Below the pieces are notes generated by a model that was given only the letters and a program-made list of their open reading frames with translations, was not told where the DNA came from and did no database searches. Positions 35,356 through 47,015 of a stretch of 64,000 nt of DNA are shown here, piece after piece. Numbering within the stretch: the first letter of the stretch is position 1; each line of letters begins with the position of its first letter. The stretch comes from Caprella mutica (Eukaryota; Arthropoda; Malacostraca; Amphipoda; Caprellidae), in assembly GCA_947561585.1 (NCBI GenBank), contig CANNZV010001626.1, forward strand, positions 62,001 to 126,000, read 5' to 3'. The position numbers and the translations under genes are program-made.

Positions 35356-37440
35356 ATTATTATTATTTATGCATTCAGTGAAAATAAAAATCATAGATTT
35401 ATATCACAGTTTACATCTAATTATATTTATTACAAGCACGATTGGCCTTTATCCTGCATACCATATGTATTTTTCCTTTATAATTTCTCCTCATTATCAC
35501 TTCAGTCAATTATAGAAATTATTATCAAATCCTACGTTCCTCATATCAAATTCCTTTCCCCACACTCATATTCTCTACTTCATTTTCTCTCTGTTTATTC
35601 ACAAAACTCTCTGGAAGTCTGCATTTTGAGTGACTCTTTGTGCGACTGAATCTCTGTTCAAAAGAAGGTAACATTATTTTGATCCGTGTAAAAAATATTT
35701 ACTTTATTCTCCTCGTTAAAAAAAAATAATAAATAATAGTTTCAGTTCCTGATAAATACATTTTTATGAAATTATTTGACGCTGAGAAGAGAATTTCTAT
35801 CACCAATTATTATACCTATCAATCGAAAATATTATCATATAAATCATCTCATTTACCTCTTATTTAATGATACATATATTGTGCACATGTTTAATATTTT
35901 AGAATTGAAATAGTAAGACTTTTAAAACTCTTCTTACTAAAATCTTTTACCAACACATTCTGTTGTTCACTGAGGAATTTTCTCAATTCAACGCCTTCAT
36001 CTCTTAACCTCTCGTTTATTTCCCTCATGTTCACAGAAAGTTTGTGTCAATGTGGGAAATAACACCAGGGAGGAAGAAGCTCAGCACTCCAGTTCTTCAT
36101 TCACAATATTCCTTGCTATAGAAATGTATCGCCTCTGTGTACGAACTGTCCATGCGAGACACTAATTTTTTATTGGTGTAGAGAGCTGCTATACTTCGCA
36201 ACGTCTCGTAAGGTTTCAGTGAATTTGATGAAATTCGAGACTTTTACGACAAAGAAATACCGCTATAGAATTCCATGGTCTCTTTGGAGGCCAGGAGACG
36301 CGGTGTATTTTATATTATTCCATTGGGAACTTCGAAAGCTGCTCGAACCTTTTTAAATCCAATAAAAATTCTTGCACAGAAAAAAGAATATTTCATTGTA
36401 TGGTATATTAATTTGATATTACTTGTTATACACATTTCATTATTCATTTCATCTCATTAATAATTATTGATTTATAATTCATAGATCTTCATTTTCATCA
36501 AATTAATCATATTGCATTAGTTATCTTGTTCCAATTTGATGCCTAGAATGATTCTTACTCTTTTATATTGACTGTATTTATTTCTAACTAAAATGGAAAT
36601 GTTATGTCACTGTAATGGAAATATGTGTATACATATTATCATTAATTTAAACTCTTATGGAGGGAAAATAAGCGCTCCACCCTATTGGTGCCAAAGTCAA
36701 ATTTATATTTCGAAGCCATTAATTTAAAATTTGTCTGTCTCATTTGACTCACTTTTTAATGTCGTGTCTTGTTATTCAGAGTTTCAGAAATATACCGTTA
36801 ATAATTAACAACATTTTTCTGAATTACTATTACGTTAATATAGATTAAAGTATTGTTCTATATATTAGTAGTAATATAACATCAAATTTCACAATTTATT
36901 GAAAGATATTATAGGAGACAAATGACGTTTGATAACAAAATATATCTTTACTTATAAAATTATTTTACATGTAAATCATCAATGTAGCTAATTAATATGA
37001 GATACCACTATCAGTTAAGTTATTTTGAAACTTAAAAAGTTCATTAAATGTCAAGAAGCAATCCCAATGGATATAAGAGAGCTTCAGAAACAGAGAGGAG
37101 TTCAAAATTGAGTTAATTTGAAATATTTGACTCTAGGTAAATAATATTCAATTAGCATATTTATGTTCAAAAATTTTCCTTTTATCATCTTCTTGTATTA
37201 TCATAATCATGAACTGAAATATTCAACTCATTCAATAGAGAACTTTTTTAAATTATTAAAATTTCATCAAAAATATACATATACATATATAATCTTAGTA
37301 TTTATAATCAAAATTGAATTCATCCCTTTAAATACTCAAAGGGCAAGGAATATTAATGTCAAATCTCCATCAAGCCAGATTGAATCTCCACACCTAAATC
37401 ATGTAGATCGGAAGAAGAACTCATACAGGAATTAAATCAA
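35356..37440. other. AT-rich non-coding stretch
   Basis: Nothing convincing. 36000-36310 is somewhat less AT-rich without a recognisable frame. Confidence 0.5.
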
Positions 37441-37442
37441 TA

Positions 37443-38726
37443 GGGTCGGACAGGATATCACTGCGCACAATCCCGCAAACTCTGTACTTACTCAAAAACT
37501 AAAGATAGTAGAAAAACTATTTTTCTCGTGATGAAATGGTCCTGAATGAGGATGGTTCTCAACCAGTTTCAAAATAATACCTAAATAAATGAAATACTTA
37601 TTGACGATTTCTCGTGCGCAACTTTTAGTGAGTGTATAGGGGTATCACTACGCTCATGAAGGGGTATTACTGCGCATTGCATAACACTTATCTTCCCCTC
37701 CTAAAACTCTTCTCTCCCCATTTTAATACCCCTCCTCCCCCTTATCTAAACCTTTTTCTTTACCATCTAAATATCCCTCTCCTACCATCTAAATCCCCCT
37801 CTCTTCCCATCTACATCCCCCTCTCTTTCCATTTAAATCCCACTCTTCTCCTATATAAATTGCCCTCTCCTCTCATCGAAATCTCCCTCTGTTCCTATCT
37901 AAATTACCCTCTTTCCAATCTTCAACACATATACATATAATGAATCTGCAACAAATTTAACACTTAATTTTTACGTAACTAGTTAACTACTCATATCAAG
38001 TAATATAATTCGACCGTAGGTTCATTGTTAATCAATATTTTAATTCAATAGCCTCTTACCCCCACCTAAATACCCCATCTCCCAATCTTAATGACCCCCT
38101 CATCAAGTAGCATAGTTATTACGATCGTAAGTTTGTTGTTAACCAATAATAAAATTAAACAAAACCTAATTCAATATTTATAACTTTATAAAAACTCATA
38201 GTTTTTTTTATTTATTTACATACAAATATTGTTATTAATGATGCGCAGTGATACCCCTCTACCTCGAAATTATCTGGGGTATCACTGCGCATGGTTGTGG
38301 CGGGAAACCCATTAAAAATGAGAAGTGGAAAATTTGACATAATGTAATTGTTAATGTTTGTGTTAACATGTTAAAACAATTTGAATATCTATATCTCGGT
38401 TCTAGAGCTATTGGAGAGTTTGCGGGAATTATGTTAAAACAATATAATATCTATATCTCGGTTCTAGAGCTATTGGAGAGTTTGCAGGAATTAAAAATCA
38501 CCAGCGCAAACTTTTTTCAGATCGTTTTGAGAGCTCCACATACCTCGCGACTTAGCTCTAGAAATACCAGTAGGATATTGGTGCGTCATGATGTTTATGG
38601 GAGAAAAAAAGATGCTTGAAATGATGGTGTAATCAGATTTAGGCTAAAACAAGTGGGTTTAAAATTATAAGAGGTGCAGAGTGATACCCATAAAAATGAT
38701 ATGCACAGTGATACCCCGTCCGACCC
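37443..38726 (+). mobile_element. TATCACTGCGCA-family element, copy B (complete)
   Basis: The ends GGGTCGGACAGGATATCAC and, reversed, GGGTCGGACGGGGTATCAC are flanked by TA on both sides (37441-37442, 38727-38728). The 1284-bp element contains at least six TATCACTGCGCA-like words in both orientations, including a palindromic pair at 38241-38292, a pyrimidine-rich block (37690-37920) of TCTAAATCCCCCTCTC-like units, and a 63-bp tandem duplication (38368-38493). It has no transposase. TA duplication suits a Tc1/mariner/pogo-type transposase acting in trans. Confidence 0.85.
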
Positions 38727-38728
38727 TA

Positions 38729-39027
38729 TATATTCAGAGAGAAAACGCATTATTTGCAGGAGAAAATCTTTGAACATTTCCTTTTTAATTGTAGGTTAAA
38801 ACTGATACGAAAATTATTGTTGGGATGGATCACTAATTAAAGTCCTCCACATTAATTTTAATTCTGGGAATTCACTTATTCAAGTATTGGTACTTATTAC
38901 TGTATACTGAGGTGAACTTGGTATGTTCCTCCACTTTTCTGAGACTTCAAGTGATTCACGGTTCCCCTAAAACATGGTCCAAACGCAAAACATTTGAAAG
39001 AATGGACTAAAAATTGTACATATAAAG
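38729..39027. other. AT-rich spacer
   Basis: Nothing recognised. Confidence 0.5.
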
Positions 39028-39800
39028 AGTATGTATTAAAAAAAGCGGGTACGAAATTAAATTTCCCATAACTTTAACAAGAACCATCGTATATTCGTGT
39101 GGTTTTCTCCGGCTAATGCTGATTTTTACCACCTATAACCACATTTCTCATTGGTTTTTATATTCTTAATAGTTTTCTGCAGTGTGGTCAAAGATAGAGG
39201 GTATGTAATTGTTATAGGTATATTAAAATGGGTTTGTTTACTCAGAATTTATAAGTTATATTAAAGAAACAATCGCAAACTATGAAGATCTAAAGTTAAA
39301 ACATTGTTTACCAAAAATGACCATTATGTGAATAATAATATTACTTGTGAAAATATAAAATACAGGAATCTTCCATTCTAACTGATTTCCTTCGTTCATT
39401 TATTTAATTCAGGATATCAAGTGGGGAGGAGTTTACATCATTTACAAATAAGTGATATAACATCACAAGAAAAACTGATGTCAGTTAAATCTGGGCTACT
39501 CGAAGGCCATTCCAGTCTACGTACTGAGGTATCAACCTGCATCCACCATGCTTGATTCAGAGCTTCTCCATAAACTTATTTTATTTTCAGAATTATTAGC
39601 TGATTCGACATAGTGTTCGGAGTAATCATGCTTAATTTCGAAGATGAAATCTGATCTTTTGATAAGAAAAGTCTGAAAAGTTTTGAGCAATTTTACAACC
39701 TTCTACTTCTGACCACCCTCTAGAAAAACTGTTCAGAGAATAGAAACAAACGAAAAATGTTGTTATAGCTGATAATTTTGGATTTTTTTTTTTAAATTTT
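39028..39800. mobile_element. Second Tc1/mariner-like relic of the 17.8 kb family
   Basis: The left end AGTATGTATTAAAAAAAGCG then GGTACGAAATTAA matches the relic nested in the hAT element. The order TGCTGATTTTTACC, GGTTTTTATATTC, AGAGGGTA and AAACAATCGCA is also shared. Inverted partners lie near 39690-39780 (ACCACCCTCTAGAAAAAC). In reverse, 39420-39560 retains a trace of the same transposase segment, heavily degraded. The right end is lost where another dispersed repeat begins. Confidence 0.65.
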
Positions 39801-40100
39801 AGTTAGTCATCGAAAAATGATAATAAAAAAAAACAAGAAGGAAAGTTAAAATAACTCTCTTTACATTTTTCAGAAATGCTCTAAGTATTCCAAAACCTTT
39901 TTCGTTTTAGTTCTAGCGTAAACACTCATACACTTCTCGTTTTTTGAAATTTGTAAAATAAATTTTTTTTAATTGAAGAACTACATTTTTCTAGACAACT
40001 GAAGCCAAATCGAAAATGTTACAGCCATATTTTTTTTTGCGAAGTTACGAATACCTTACAAATTTCAGAACGATTGGTTCAAAAATTTTTTTTTTTAAAG
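39790..40100 (+). repeat. Dispersed repeat module A, copy 1
   Basis: It shares AAATTTTAGTTAGTCATCGA, CACTCATACACTTCTCGT, TTTTGAAATTTGTAAAATAA and GCCAAATCGAAAATG, in order, with 46783-47015. It is probably part of a larger element whose other modules are at 40130-40480, 51700-52200 and 58.1/60.1 kb. Confidence 0.65.
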
Positions 40101-40129
40101 TGGGTTGAACCCCTCAAAGGTCCTCTACC

Positions 40130-40480
40130 ATTCTAAATTTAAATAAGCTGAATTTTTAATAAATTTGTATAGCTAAGGTTATATAACATGTTACAGTTCA
40201 CAGAAAAGAAATGGATCAAGTATTCTGTTCATAATCAATTATGTAAGAAATATTCACATTCTACTTTCACTCTTCAAAAATTCATTAGAAGAAAAAGTAG
40301 GAATAACAGTAGGAATATCTAATATATACCTATTCAAATACAAAGTGTTTTAAAATTGTTCAATTTTATAACCGAATTCAAAAGTGCAACGTACTGAAAC
40401 ATTTCCTAGCTCTTTATATAAATAAGTAAATCAAATTCATAATATGACACACAAATGGTATTGTCTTGTTTCTGGCACCG
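40130..40480 (+). repeat. Dispersed repeat module B, copy 1
   Basis: TAGCTAAGGTTATATAACAT, GATCAAGTATTCT, AAGAAATATTCACATT and TTCATTAGAAGAAAAAG occur in the same order at 51735-51870. No coding seen. Confidence 0.7.
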
Positions 40481-40878
40481 TCTTTAGGTTTCTATAGAAA
40501 CTGTGTTTTAGTGCTAGCGAACATTGATATTTCAGAAATAGATAAATTATACGATCTTTTAACTAGGAGAAATTAAACTAAGATATTAGTTTTTTGTTAA
40601 GAAAGAGTTGTACAATTTTTTCTAAAATGTTCTCTCTAAAACCCAAATTTATTTCACTATACGTAGTTCTCAAAGTGAAGGAAATTTGGTTTAGTGCTGT
40701 TCTCACCTAGTTCTCTACACAATTTTGTATGAGGGTCTAAATCATATAACAAAACAGCAATTTCATTTTTATTCTTCCAGAAACTTTTAAACGTTTAAAA
40801 TAACTAGTTTCGGGTAAATACAATTTGATAACAACTAAAGTCATCAAGGGAAAAAATAACTTGAAACTTTTGAAAGTA
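40481..40878. other. AT-rich spacer
   Basis: Nothing recognised. Confidence 0.5.
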
Positions 40879-41015
40879 TGGCACACCAGTAGTGCACATC
40901 AGTAGTTCACAAAAGTAGTGTACTAAAGTAATGTACAAAGTGCACAAAGGTGGTGCACGATAAAGGTGCACAGTAGTAGTGCAGAGTACTGGTGCACAAA
41001 AGTGGTGCACCTCAG
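40879..41015 (+). repeat. GTGCAC-based irregular tandem repeat
   Basis: AGTGGTGCAC / AGTAGTGCAC words recur about every 13-17 bp, with the palindrome GTGCAC in most. Unit length is irregular. Confidence 0.8.
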
Positions 41016-41892
41016 AGATAGAGCACGACTGTGATTAGCAACTTACAGAAACGATGCACAGGAATGACGCTTACTTCGGACTGAATTGGATGTAAAGAAG
41101 CCACGCTACTAAAATAATGAAGCTTTAAGAGAAAATGAAAGATATCGTTAGCAACGATTGAATTTTTGGCTACCTTATCTTAAAATCAAAAAATCGTCGT
41201 CCATCACCATAGGACTATTGGCCAATGACTTGCCTTCTTCTCACAGCAACAGTAATCAAAAGAACCACAAACAGGTAAACCGACTAAAAATTACTAAATA
41301 ATTTGCATCTAAAAAAAACACATGAAAGTACGGAAATAACTATTAAACTTTTGAACATTAACATGTAATATAAAACACTTCATTAAGAAACTTATGCATG
41401 GGGTATGGTTCAAATACATAAAATCCTATAAATAACTATAAAACATAGCCAAATAATAGCCTGGCACTACCTCCAATGGTAAAACAAAACAATAAAACCA
41501 GACAATATATTCTGGCTGCATTTCATTGTGTACGTAGCTTCATATTTTTAATATATGTATTTCCTGAAAACTAGAACTCCTCACCAATTCATGACTTGGG
41601 AGACATTCCACAAAGACACACAATGTAATATTCAACCTTGGGGACTGGAGTCCCAGATGATGAAACCTGCATCAATATTATAAATGTTTGGAAAGTAAAA
41701 TTCTGTAGCAGTCGCTGTGACTACAGAAAATATACATTATATACAGTAAATGTACAGTATATGTAGGCAGTAATATTTGAATATTTGAACTGTTTAATAG
41801 AGTATATATAGCAAAGTTAAACTATATTTGAAGTAATCTTTGGAGAATAATAGTTCATTAAATAGATTTTAATTTATTTTATTTAAATAAAA
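41016..41892. other. AT-rich non-coding stretch
   Basis: Nothing recognised. Confidence 0.5.
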
Positions 41893-42097
41893 TTACATTT
41901 ATCTCATTTAAATATTATTATATTTTTTACATTTAAATAATATTTCATTTATTACATTTAAATAATATTTCATTTATTACATTCAAATAATATTTCATTT
42001 ATTACATTAAGATAATATTTTATTTATTACATCTAAATAATATTTTATTTATTACATCTAAATAATATTATATCTATTACATCTAAATAATATTATA
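41893..42097 (+). repeat. 25-bp AT-rich minisatellite, ~8 copies
   Basis: The unit is ATTTATTACATTTAAATAAT followed by ATTTC, with later copies changed to ATCTAAATAATATTAT. Confidence 0.92.
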
Positions 42098-42210
42098 TAT
42101 ATAATTGTCGATGGAAATTGATTATCATATTATAACATATGGTACCATTAAAATTAAAATTGAAAAGGAATTTGATTAGGTGTGATTACCTTCTTTGAGT
42201 AGTTTTCTCT

Positions 42211-43059
42211 GGTTCTAGGTAAATTGCTCGGAAGCAATTGCTCGAAAGACAATAGCTCGAATGAACAATTGCTCGAAAGACAATTACTCGAAAACAATTG
42301 CTCGAAAAACAATTGCTCGAATGAACAATTGCTCGAATGAACAATTGCTCAAATAATCAATTGCTCGAATGATCAAATTGCTCATTGCTCAAATTAATAT
42401 AAGACAGATAATCATAAAGTTGGAGTACTTCAATTAGCCGTACCTAATTGTCCTGGTATCTAATTAGTAATTTATAATGACTACATTTCAAATTTTTCAT
42501 CGCTATTTACTATAAATCATAATACTGTCTTTTAAATTATCATCTTCCTGGTTTTCATATTTTTATTGAACAGGAAAACTGCACCAATTTTGGATAAAGT
42601 AATTTTCGTTTTTTTTTGTCAGCTAATAGCTTCACTGTGCTCCGACGAAATGTTCTCGGGGCTAGGCTAGGTTTTAGTAACCTGGGCTATGGGAGCTATT
42701 CCTGACAAATTTAGCATGACCTCTGGTATCCGTGCCACTTTTTGAAATTATTTTTCCTTTTTTCGGTAGCTTTTATCTGGTTGACCTTTCCTCTTATTTA
42801 CATTTAAGCAATTGACTATACGAAATTTGATTATTTGAGCAATTTTTATTTACATAAATATTGCCGAAAGGCGGTTAATAATGAAGTGGAATCTCTTCGA
42901 TTAGCTGCACCTAATCGTCCTTGTTTCTAATTAGTATTCGATAATAACTGCATTTCATTTATTTTTTATTATTTGAACGATTGATCATTCGAGCAATTGT
43001 TCATTCGAGCAATAATTTGTTTTTTCGAGAAATAGTTTTCGAGCAATTTACCGGTTACC
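42211..43059. mobile_element. Foldback element FB2 with perfect 9-bp TSD
   Basis: The left end GGTTCTAGGTAAATTGCTCG and the reversed right end GGTAACCGGTAAATTGCTCG are terminal inverted repeats. GTTTTCTCT flanks both sides exactly (42202-42210 and 43060-43068). The left arm (42211-42396) has about 11 units of ACAATTGCTCGAATGA; the right arm (42969-43059) about five in the opposite orientation. A ~90-bp direct repeat (42418-42510 and 42885-42975) lies just inside the arms. There is no coding. A 9-bp duplication is typical of Mutator-like elements. Confidence 0.9.
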
Positions 43060-43071
43060 GTTTTCTCTATA

Positions 43072-43570
43072 GTAGTGGTCCATTCACCTCAAAAATGTTT
43101 GGGCAACTGGACCATAGATTAAGAAATTTTTGGATTAGAAAGTTGGTGATAAGAAGAAGAGCCGATGTGATGGAACAGGTAAGGAAATATTCACCAATTG
43201 AAAAGAAGATTTAATTATCTTTTATATGATATTTTAATCCATGTACAGAGCATAAGACATACATTAACAAATAAACATTTCATCTTTTTCGTTTCAATTC
43301 TCTTAACAATCCAATTCTAAATATTTCACAATCTAATCTAGAATGCAATGGCGATATTCCGGAACATATCCAGTCTGTTTATTCCCATTCCAGAATATCA
43401 GGAATGAAGCTGTTCCTTTTCCAGCGACCGACAGCAATGGAAGATTTTCCAGGAGCGATGCACTGAAATGCAAACTGGTGGAGCTTGAATTTGCTTCTGG
43501 AAACATGGGAACGAATTATGGTGACATAATTTATTTGGGAATAAAAGAACAAAGATCTGGTGTTAATTAA
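43072..43570 (+). CDS. Speculative two-exon coding remnant
   Basis: Immediately right of FB2, TTTTCTCTATAG looks like a splice acceptor, and an open stretch (SGPFTSKMFGQLDHRLRN and on) runs to CAG before GTAAGG at 43179, a good donor match. A second AG near 43332 precedes either a short continuation in phase 0 (NAMAIFRNISSLFIPIPEYQ then stop) or, in another frame, a 75-residue open stretch ending at 43570 that contains KLVELEFASGNMGTNYGDII. I recognise neither protein. The splice signals may be chance. Confidence 0.18.
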
Positions 43571-43949
43571 TTTATAGGAAAAAAAACATTTATGAAGATA
43601 TTCTGTAGTAAATCAACATTGAAATTGCTCACTAATGTTGTGATTACATTATCATTCACTGTTCAATGTTCGTTGTAGTTATTATGCTACTTTTCATTTT
43701 ATATTTGCATGATATTATGATTCAATCATTGTTGTTATTACTTTATTGTAACCAAGGTATATTAACTACAAGGTAGAGTATTGCGCTGGTTCAAATTAAG
43801 ATGATTACAGTTTTGTTGTGAAAGACGCTTCAATGGCCCAGGTTAATACATTCACATAGAAACAAGGTATGTTATTTGTTCTTTTTAGAATCGAAAGCTT
43901 ATCTTCTTTTTATGTGACTAAATTGGCTAATTTTAGCATTACCTTGATT
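43571..43949. other. Spacer with a solo terminal-repeat-like piece
   Basis: AAGGTATATTAACTACAAGG at about 43755 resembles the outer end of the palindromic element that follows. Confidence 0.4.
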
Positions 43950-44365
43950 ATTCTTAAGATATATTAACTTTGAAGGTATACTTTAAATGCCTTGATACTA
44001 GTTTTATACTCTTTTGCGCATAAACAAATACGAACGCACAGATGTGACCCTGCAATATTACTTTACATACTCTAAATACTGGACACTGTACAGCGGGTTG
44101 AATAGTTATTTGTATGTAAAGATATGCCCATGATTGTTAATGCAGTGTACGGAAACCATTTAAAAATTGTTTAACCCGCTGTATAGCAAGGGTCATAAAC
44201 TATAGTATATATGAACCTTGCTGTACAGGATATAAAGTATGTAATCTAATATTGCAGGGTCACATCTGTGCCTTCGTATGTGCGTATTTGTTTATGCGCA
44301 GATGAGTTCAGAATTCGTATCAAGGCGTAGCATACCTGGTAAGTTAATGTATCTTGATTGTAACA
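43950..44365. mobile_element. Palindromic MITE (~410 bp) with ~180-bp arms
   Basis: AAGATATATTAAC, GCGCATAAACAAATACG, CACAGATGTGACCCTGCAAT and ATTACTTTACATAC on the left are mirrored on the right as GTTAATGTATCTTG, CGTATTTGTTTATGCGC and ATTGCAGGGTCACATCTGTG. Only about 45 bp separates the arms. No coding and no clear TSD. Confidence 0.88.
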
Positions 44366-45043
44366 TTGTGAGTCAATATTTTTTCTTAATTTACATGCTA
44401 AAACTATTGATAATATAATCAATAAATCAACTGATCAAAGTTGACACAACAACATCTAAATATTATTTACTAAGTTGAAAATAATAATATATTACTTCTC
44501 TTTATATTATTTATAAGAATATTTTGAAAGATCATTTATTTCTTTTGAAAAATCTCTTATTTTTTATGAAAATGTTTCTATTTGAAATATTGGTTTGACT
44601 ATTTAAAAACTTGTTTAGAACAGAATTATCAATTCCTCCAATGCATGAAATTCAAATATATACATAACACTGTAGATTAACAATTCCATTCCGACTACAA
44701 TATTTATCAGCAGTAGTTGAGCTGCACTCACAGCTTGAGTCTGCTTCAGTTTATTTTCGTCAGAGAACTATTTAAAAGTCCTCTTCAGGCTCCTGGTAAA
44801 AATGAGGTTATTACAAAATAATGTAGAACTAATGTCTACGATCAATATTCAGCAAACCGCATACAGTTAGGTAAAGTATATATTTTATTATTTGCTTTTA
44901 AATTTTTCAATACTCTGTGTGCAACTATTGTACGAATCACTAACATGATGTTCAAATTTTATACTTTTATACCAAAATAAAATAAAAAATAAAAACATAT
45001 GGTTTCTTCAGACTGAAAATTAGAAAGTCGGAAGTAAAATAGG
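44366..45043. other. AT-rich non-coding stretch
   Basis: Nothing recognised. Confidence 0.5.
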
Positions 45044-45045
45044 TA

Positions 45046-46323
45046 GGGGAGGGTGGTCATCAATGGGACACCGGGAACAATGGGACATGCTGAATAACTT
45101 TTTTATTTGAGGGTAATTTTTAACAAAATCTTAGTGGTAAATTAAGCATACTTCAGTGCATTCACTCGCATTGCATTCATTGGTTGGGATGCAGTCAGCC
45201 CTGTGTAAAAGCGAAAACGTGTTTTAGGGGTGATAAAACTAAATATTTCGTACTTTGTTTCAATTGTTATAAATCTGTAAATTTAACATATAATGCTTAC
45301 GGCATTTTTACATGATATTAAGTAATATGTAAAATATGATCATTTGAAAGGATTGCCTTTATACTTTTGTTGTTGAGCCGCTATACCCATATGTTTTCAA
45401 AATGGCGTCATGGTGATCATTGGGACAGAAAATTTGGTTAACAATGGGACAGTGCCTTATTGTCAACCAAACTGTCTAGTTACTCCATATGAATCAATAT
45501 ATCTATTTTTTTGATACAATAACGTGAACTGTAGCTTCAGGGCTTCTTGTAGAAACAGAGCTTCCAGCTGAAGTGGGACTTTCGACCATGTTCAAGGGCT
45601 TTAGCAATCTGAGGTCATCACAAAGCACTGCATAGAGAACAAATTTCACTAATAAAAGAAAAAGACGCAGCATGATTGCAACGGATACACCAGAGAAATA
45701 AGAGCTTTTTGCTGGTGCCACTAAGGATAAGGCCTTCGAAATCACTTCATAAAGCATCTGACGTAGATGGCCTGTGAACTATTGTTCTTGGTCTGGTATA
45801 TAACTCTTAATCTAACTGATCCATTCGTCTGAAGAACTCAAATATCCACCGAAATTGTTGGAAATGAAGATTTATGCACTTGTAGAATTTGAGGCGACTT
45901 CTAAAACGTATTCTGTTGGCCAAAAGCATGAAAAAGATAAATACGAAATATTGATGTTAGGCGAAGTTAGAGGTCATTAAACTGATATTATATGAACTAA
46001 CTAAGTGTGGGACAACATGAAGAGATAATTCGAACTTGAAATTTTACCAAAACCTCAACAATATACAAGTTTGATAAACTGTACCATCGTTCACCAGAGC
46101 ATGTCCCATTGTTCACCAGCGCTGTTAAACAATGGGACAATTTTTTTTGTTTTTTATTTAATTTTTTTCTAGTCAACAGAATATGTGATAGCATTCGAGT
46201 TAGTTTCATTTTTTAAAGGAATATCTATATTACACATGGATTTTTTATTTTTCATATTATGCCCATAGTAAATGAAATATCAATCTTTCTGTGTTTTTTG
46301 TCCCATTGATGACCACCCTCCCC
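45046..46323. mobile_element. 1278-bp DNA transposon with TA duplication and AATGGGACA repeats
   Basis: GGGGAGGGTGGTCATCAATG then GGACA at the left is mirrored exactly at the right, at least 25 matched bases, with TA outside on both sides (45044-45045, 46324-46325). AATGGGACA or its inverse occurs seven times, clustered at the two ends (45061, 45078, 45419, 45444, 46104, 46132, 46300). An 84-residue minus-strand frame (45503-45757) is not recognised. Pogo-type elements use TA and similar ends; no transposase domain is visible, so the superfamily is inferred. Confidence 0.88.
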
Positions 46324-46325
46324 TA

Positions 46326-46782
46326 TTGCAGAGTTTTGATAATATATCAATTTTCTATTTATTGCTGAAATTAAGTCTTTAGGTAGTGGGCTTTCAATTC
46401 CAAAATTTTTGTGAGGGTACGAGCACTAGAACCCCCCCCCCCCCCCCCACCCTCTCCCAGGACAGAGGGGGACGAGTGAGGATCAATAATCATTTATAGT
46501 TGAAAAATGAATGTTAGAAAGTCTCACTTATACCACATTCAGATTACAGACAACATGAAGACAGCATTCAAACTTTATACATAATGATGAACTTGACATT
46601 TCACATTATTATTTTTTGCTCTTGGCTCTATTGTAAATTTCGATTTTCGAATAAAAAACACGAGAAGTCAACCAGAAACTGTTTTAGAATTCTTGGAACA
46701 TTTCTAACAAATCTACGGAGTGTTCTTTACAGATTTCACTCTTTTTTATCACAGTTTAAAATCGAATATTTAGGTGTTTTTT
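46326..46782. other. Spacer with a C17 run
   Basis: Seventeen consecutive C at 46432-46448. The remainder is AT-rich and unrecognised. Confidence 0.6.
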
Positions 46783-47015
46783 GTAAATTTTAGTCGGTCA
46801 TCAAAAAATGCTTCAAAAAAAAAACAGAAATGAAAATGTAAAAAACCCTCAATAGATTTGTTTGAAATGTTCCATAGATTCTAAAACTGTCATGGTTTCA
46901 TTCCATCGTATACATTATACACTCATACACTTCTCGTCTTTTGAAATTTATAAAAAAAAATTGAAAAACTTCATTTCTTTTGAAAACAAAAGCCAAAATC
47001 GAAAAAGTTGAATGA
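46783..47015 (+). repeat. Dispersed repeat module A, copy 2
   Basis: Matches 39790-40025 through AAATTTTAGTCGGTCATCAA, ACACTCATACACTTCTCGTC, TTTTGAAATTTATAAAAAA and GCCAAAATCGAAAA. Confidence 0.65.

Noticed and set aside
37632..37940. 102-residue frame in element copy B
   Set aside because: It reads the pyrimidine-rich TCTAAATCCCCCTCTC-like block and is not conserved in copy A.
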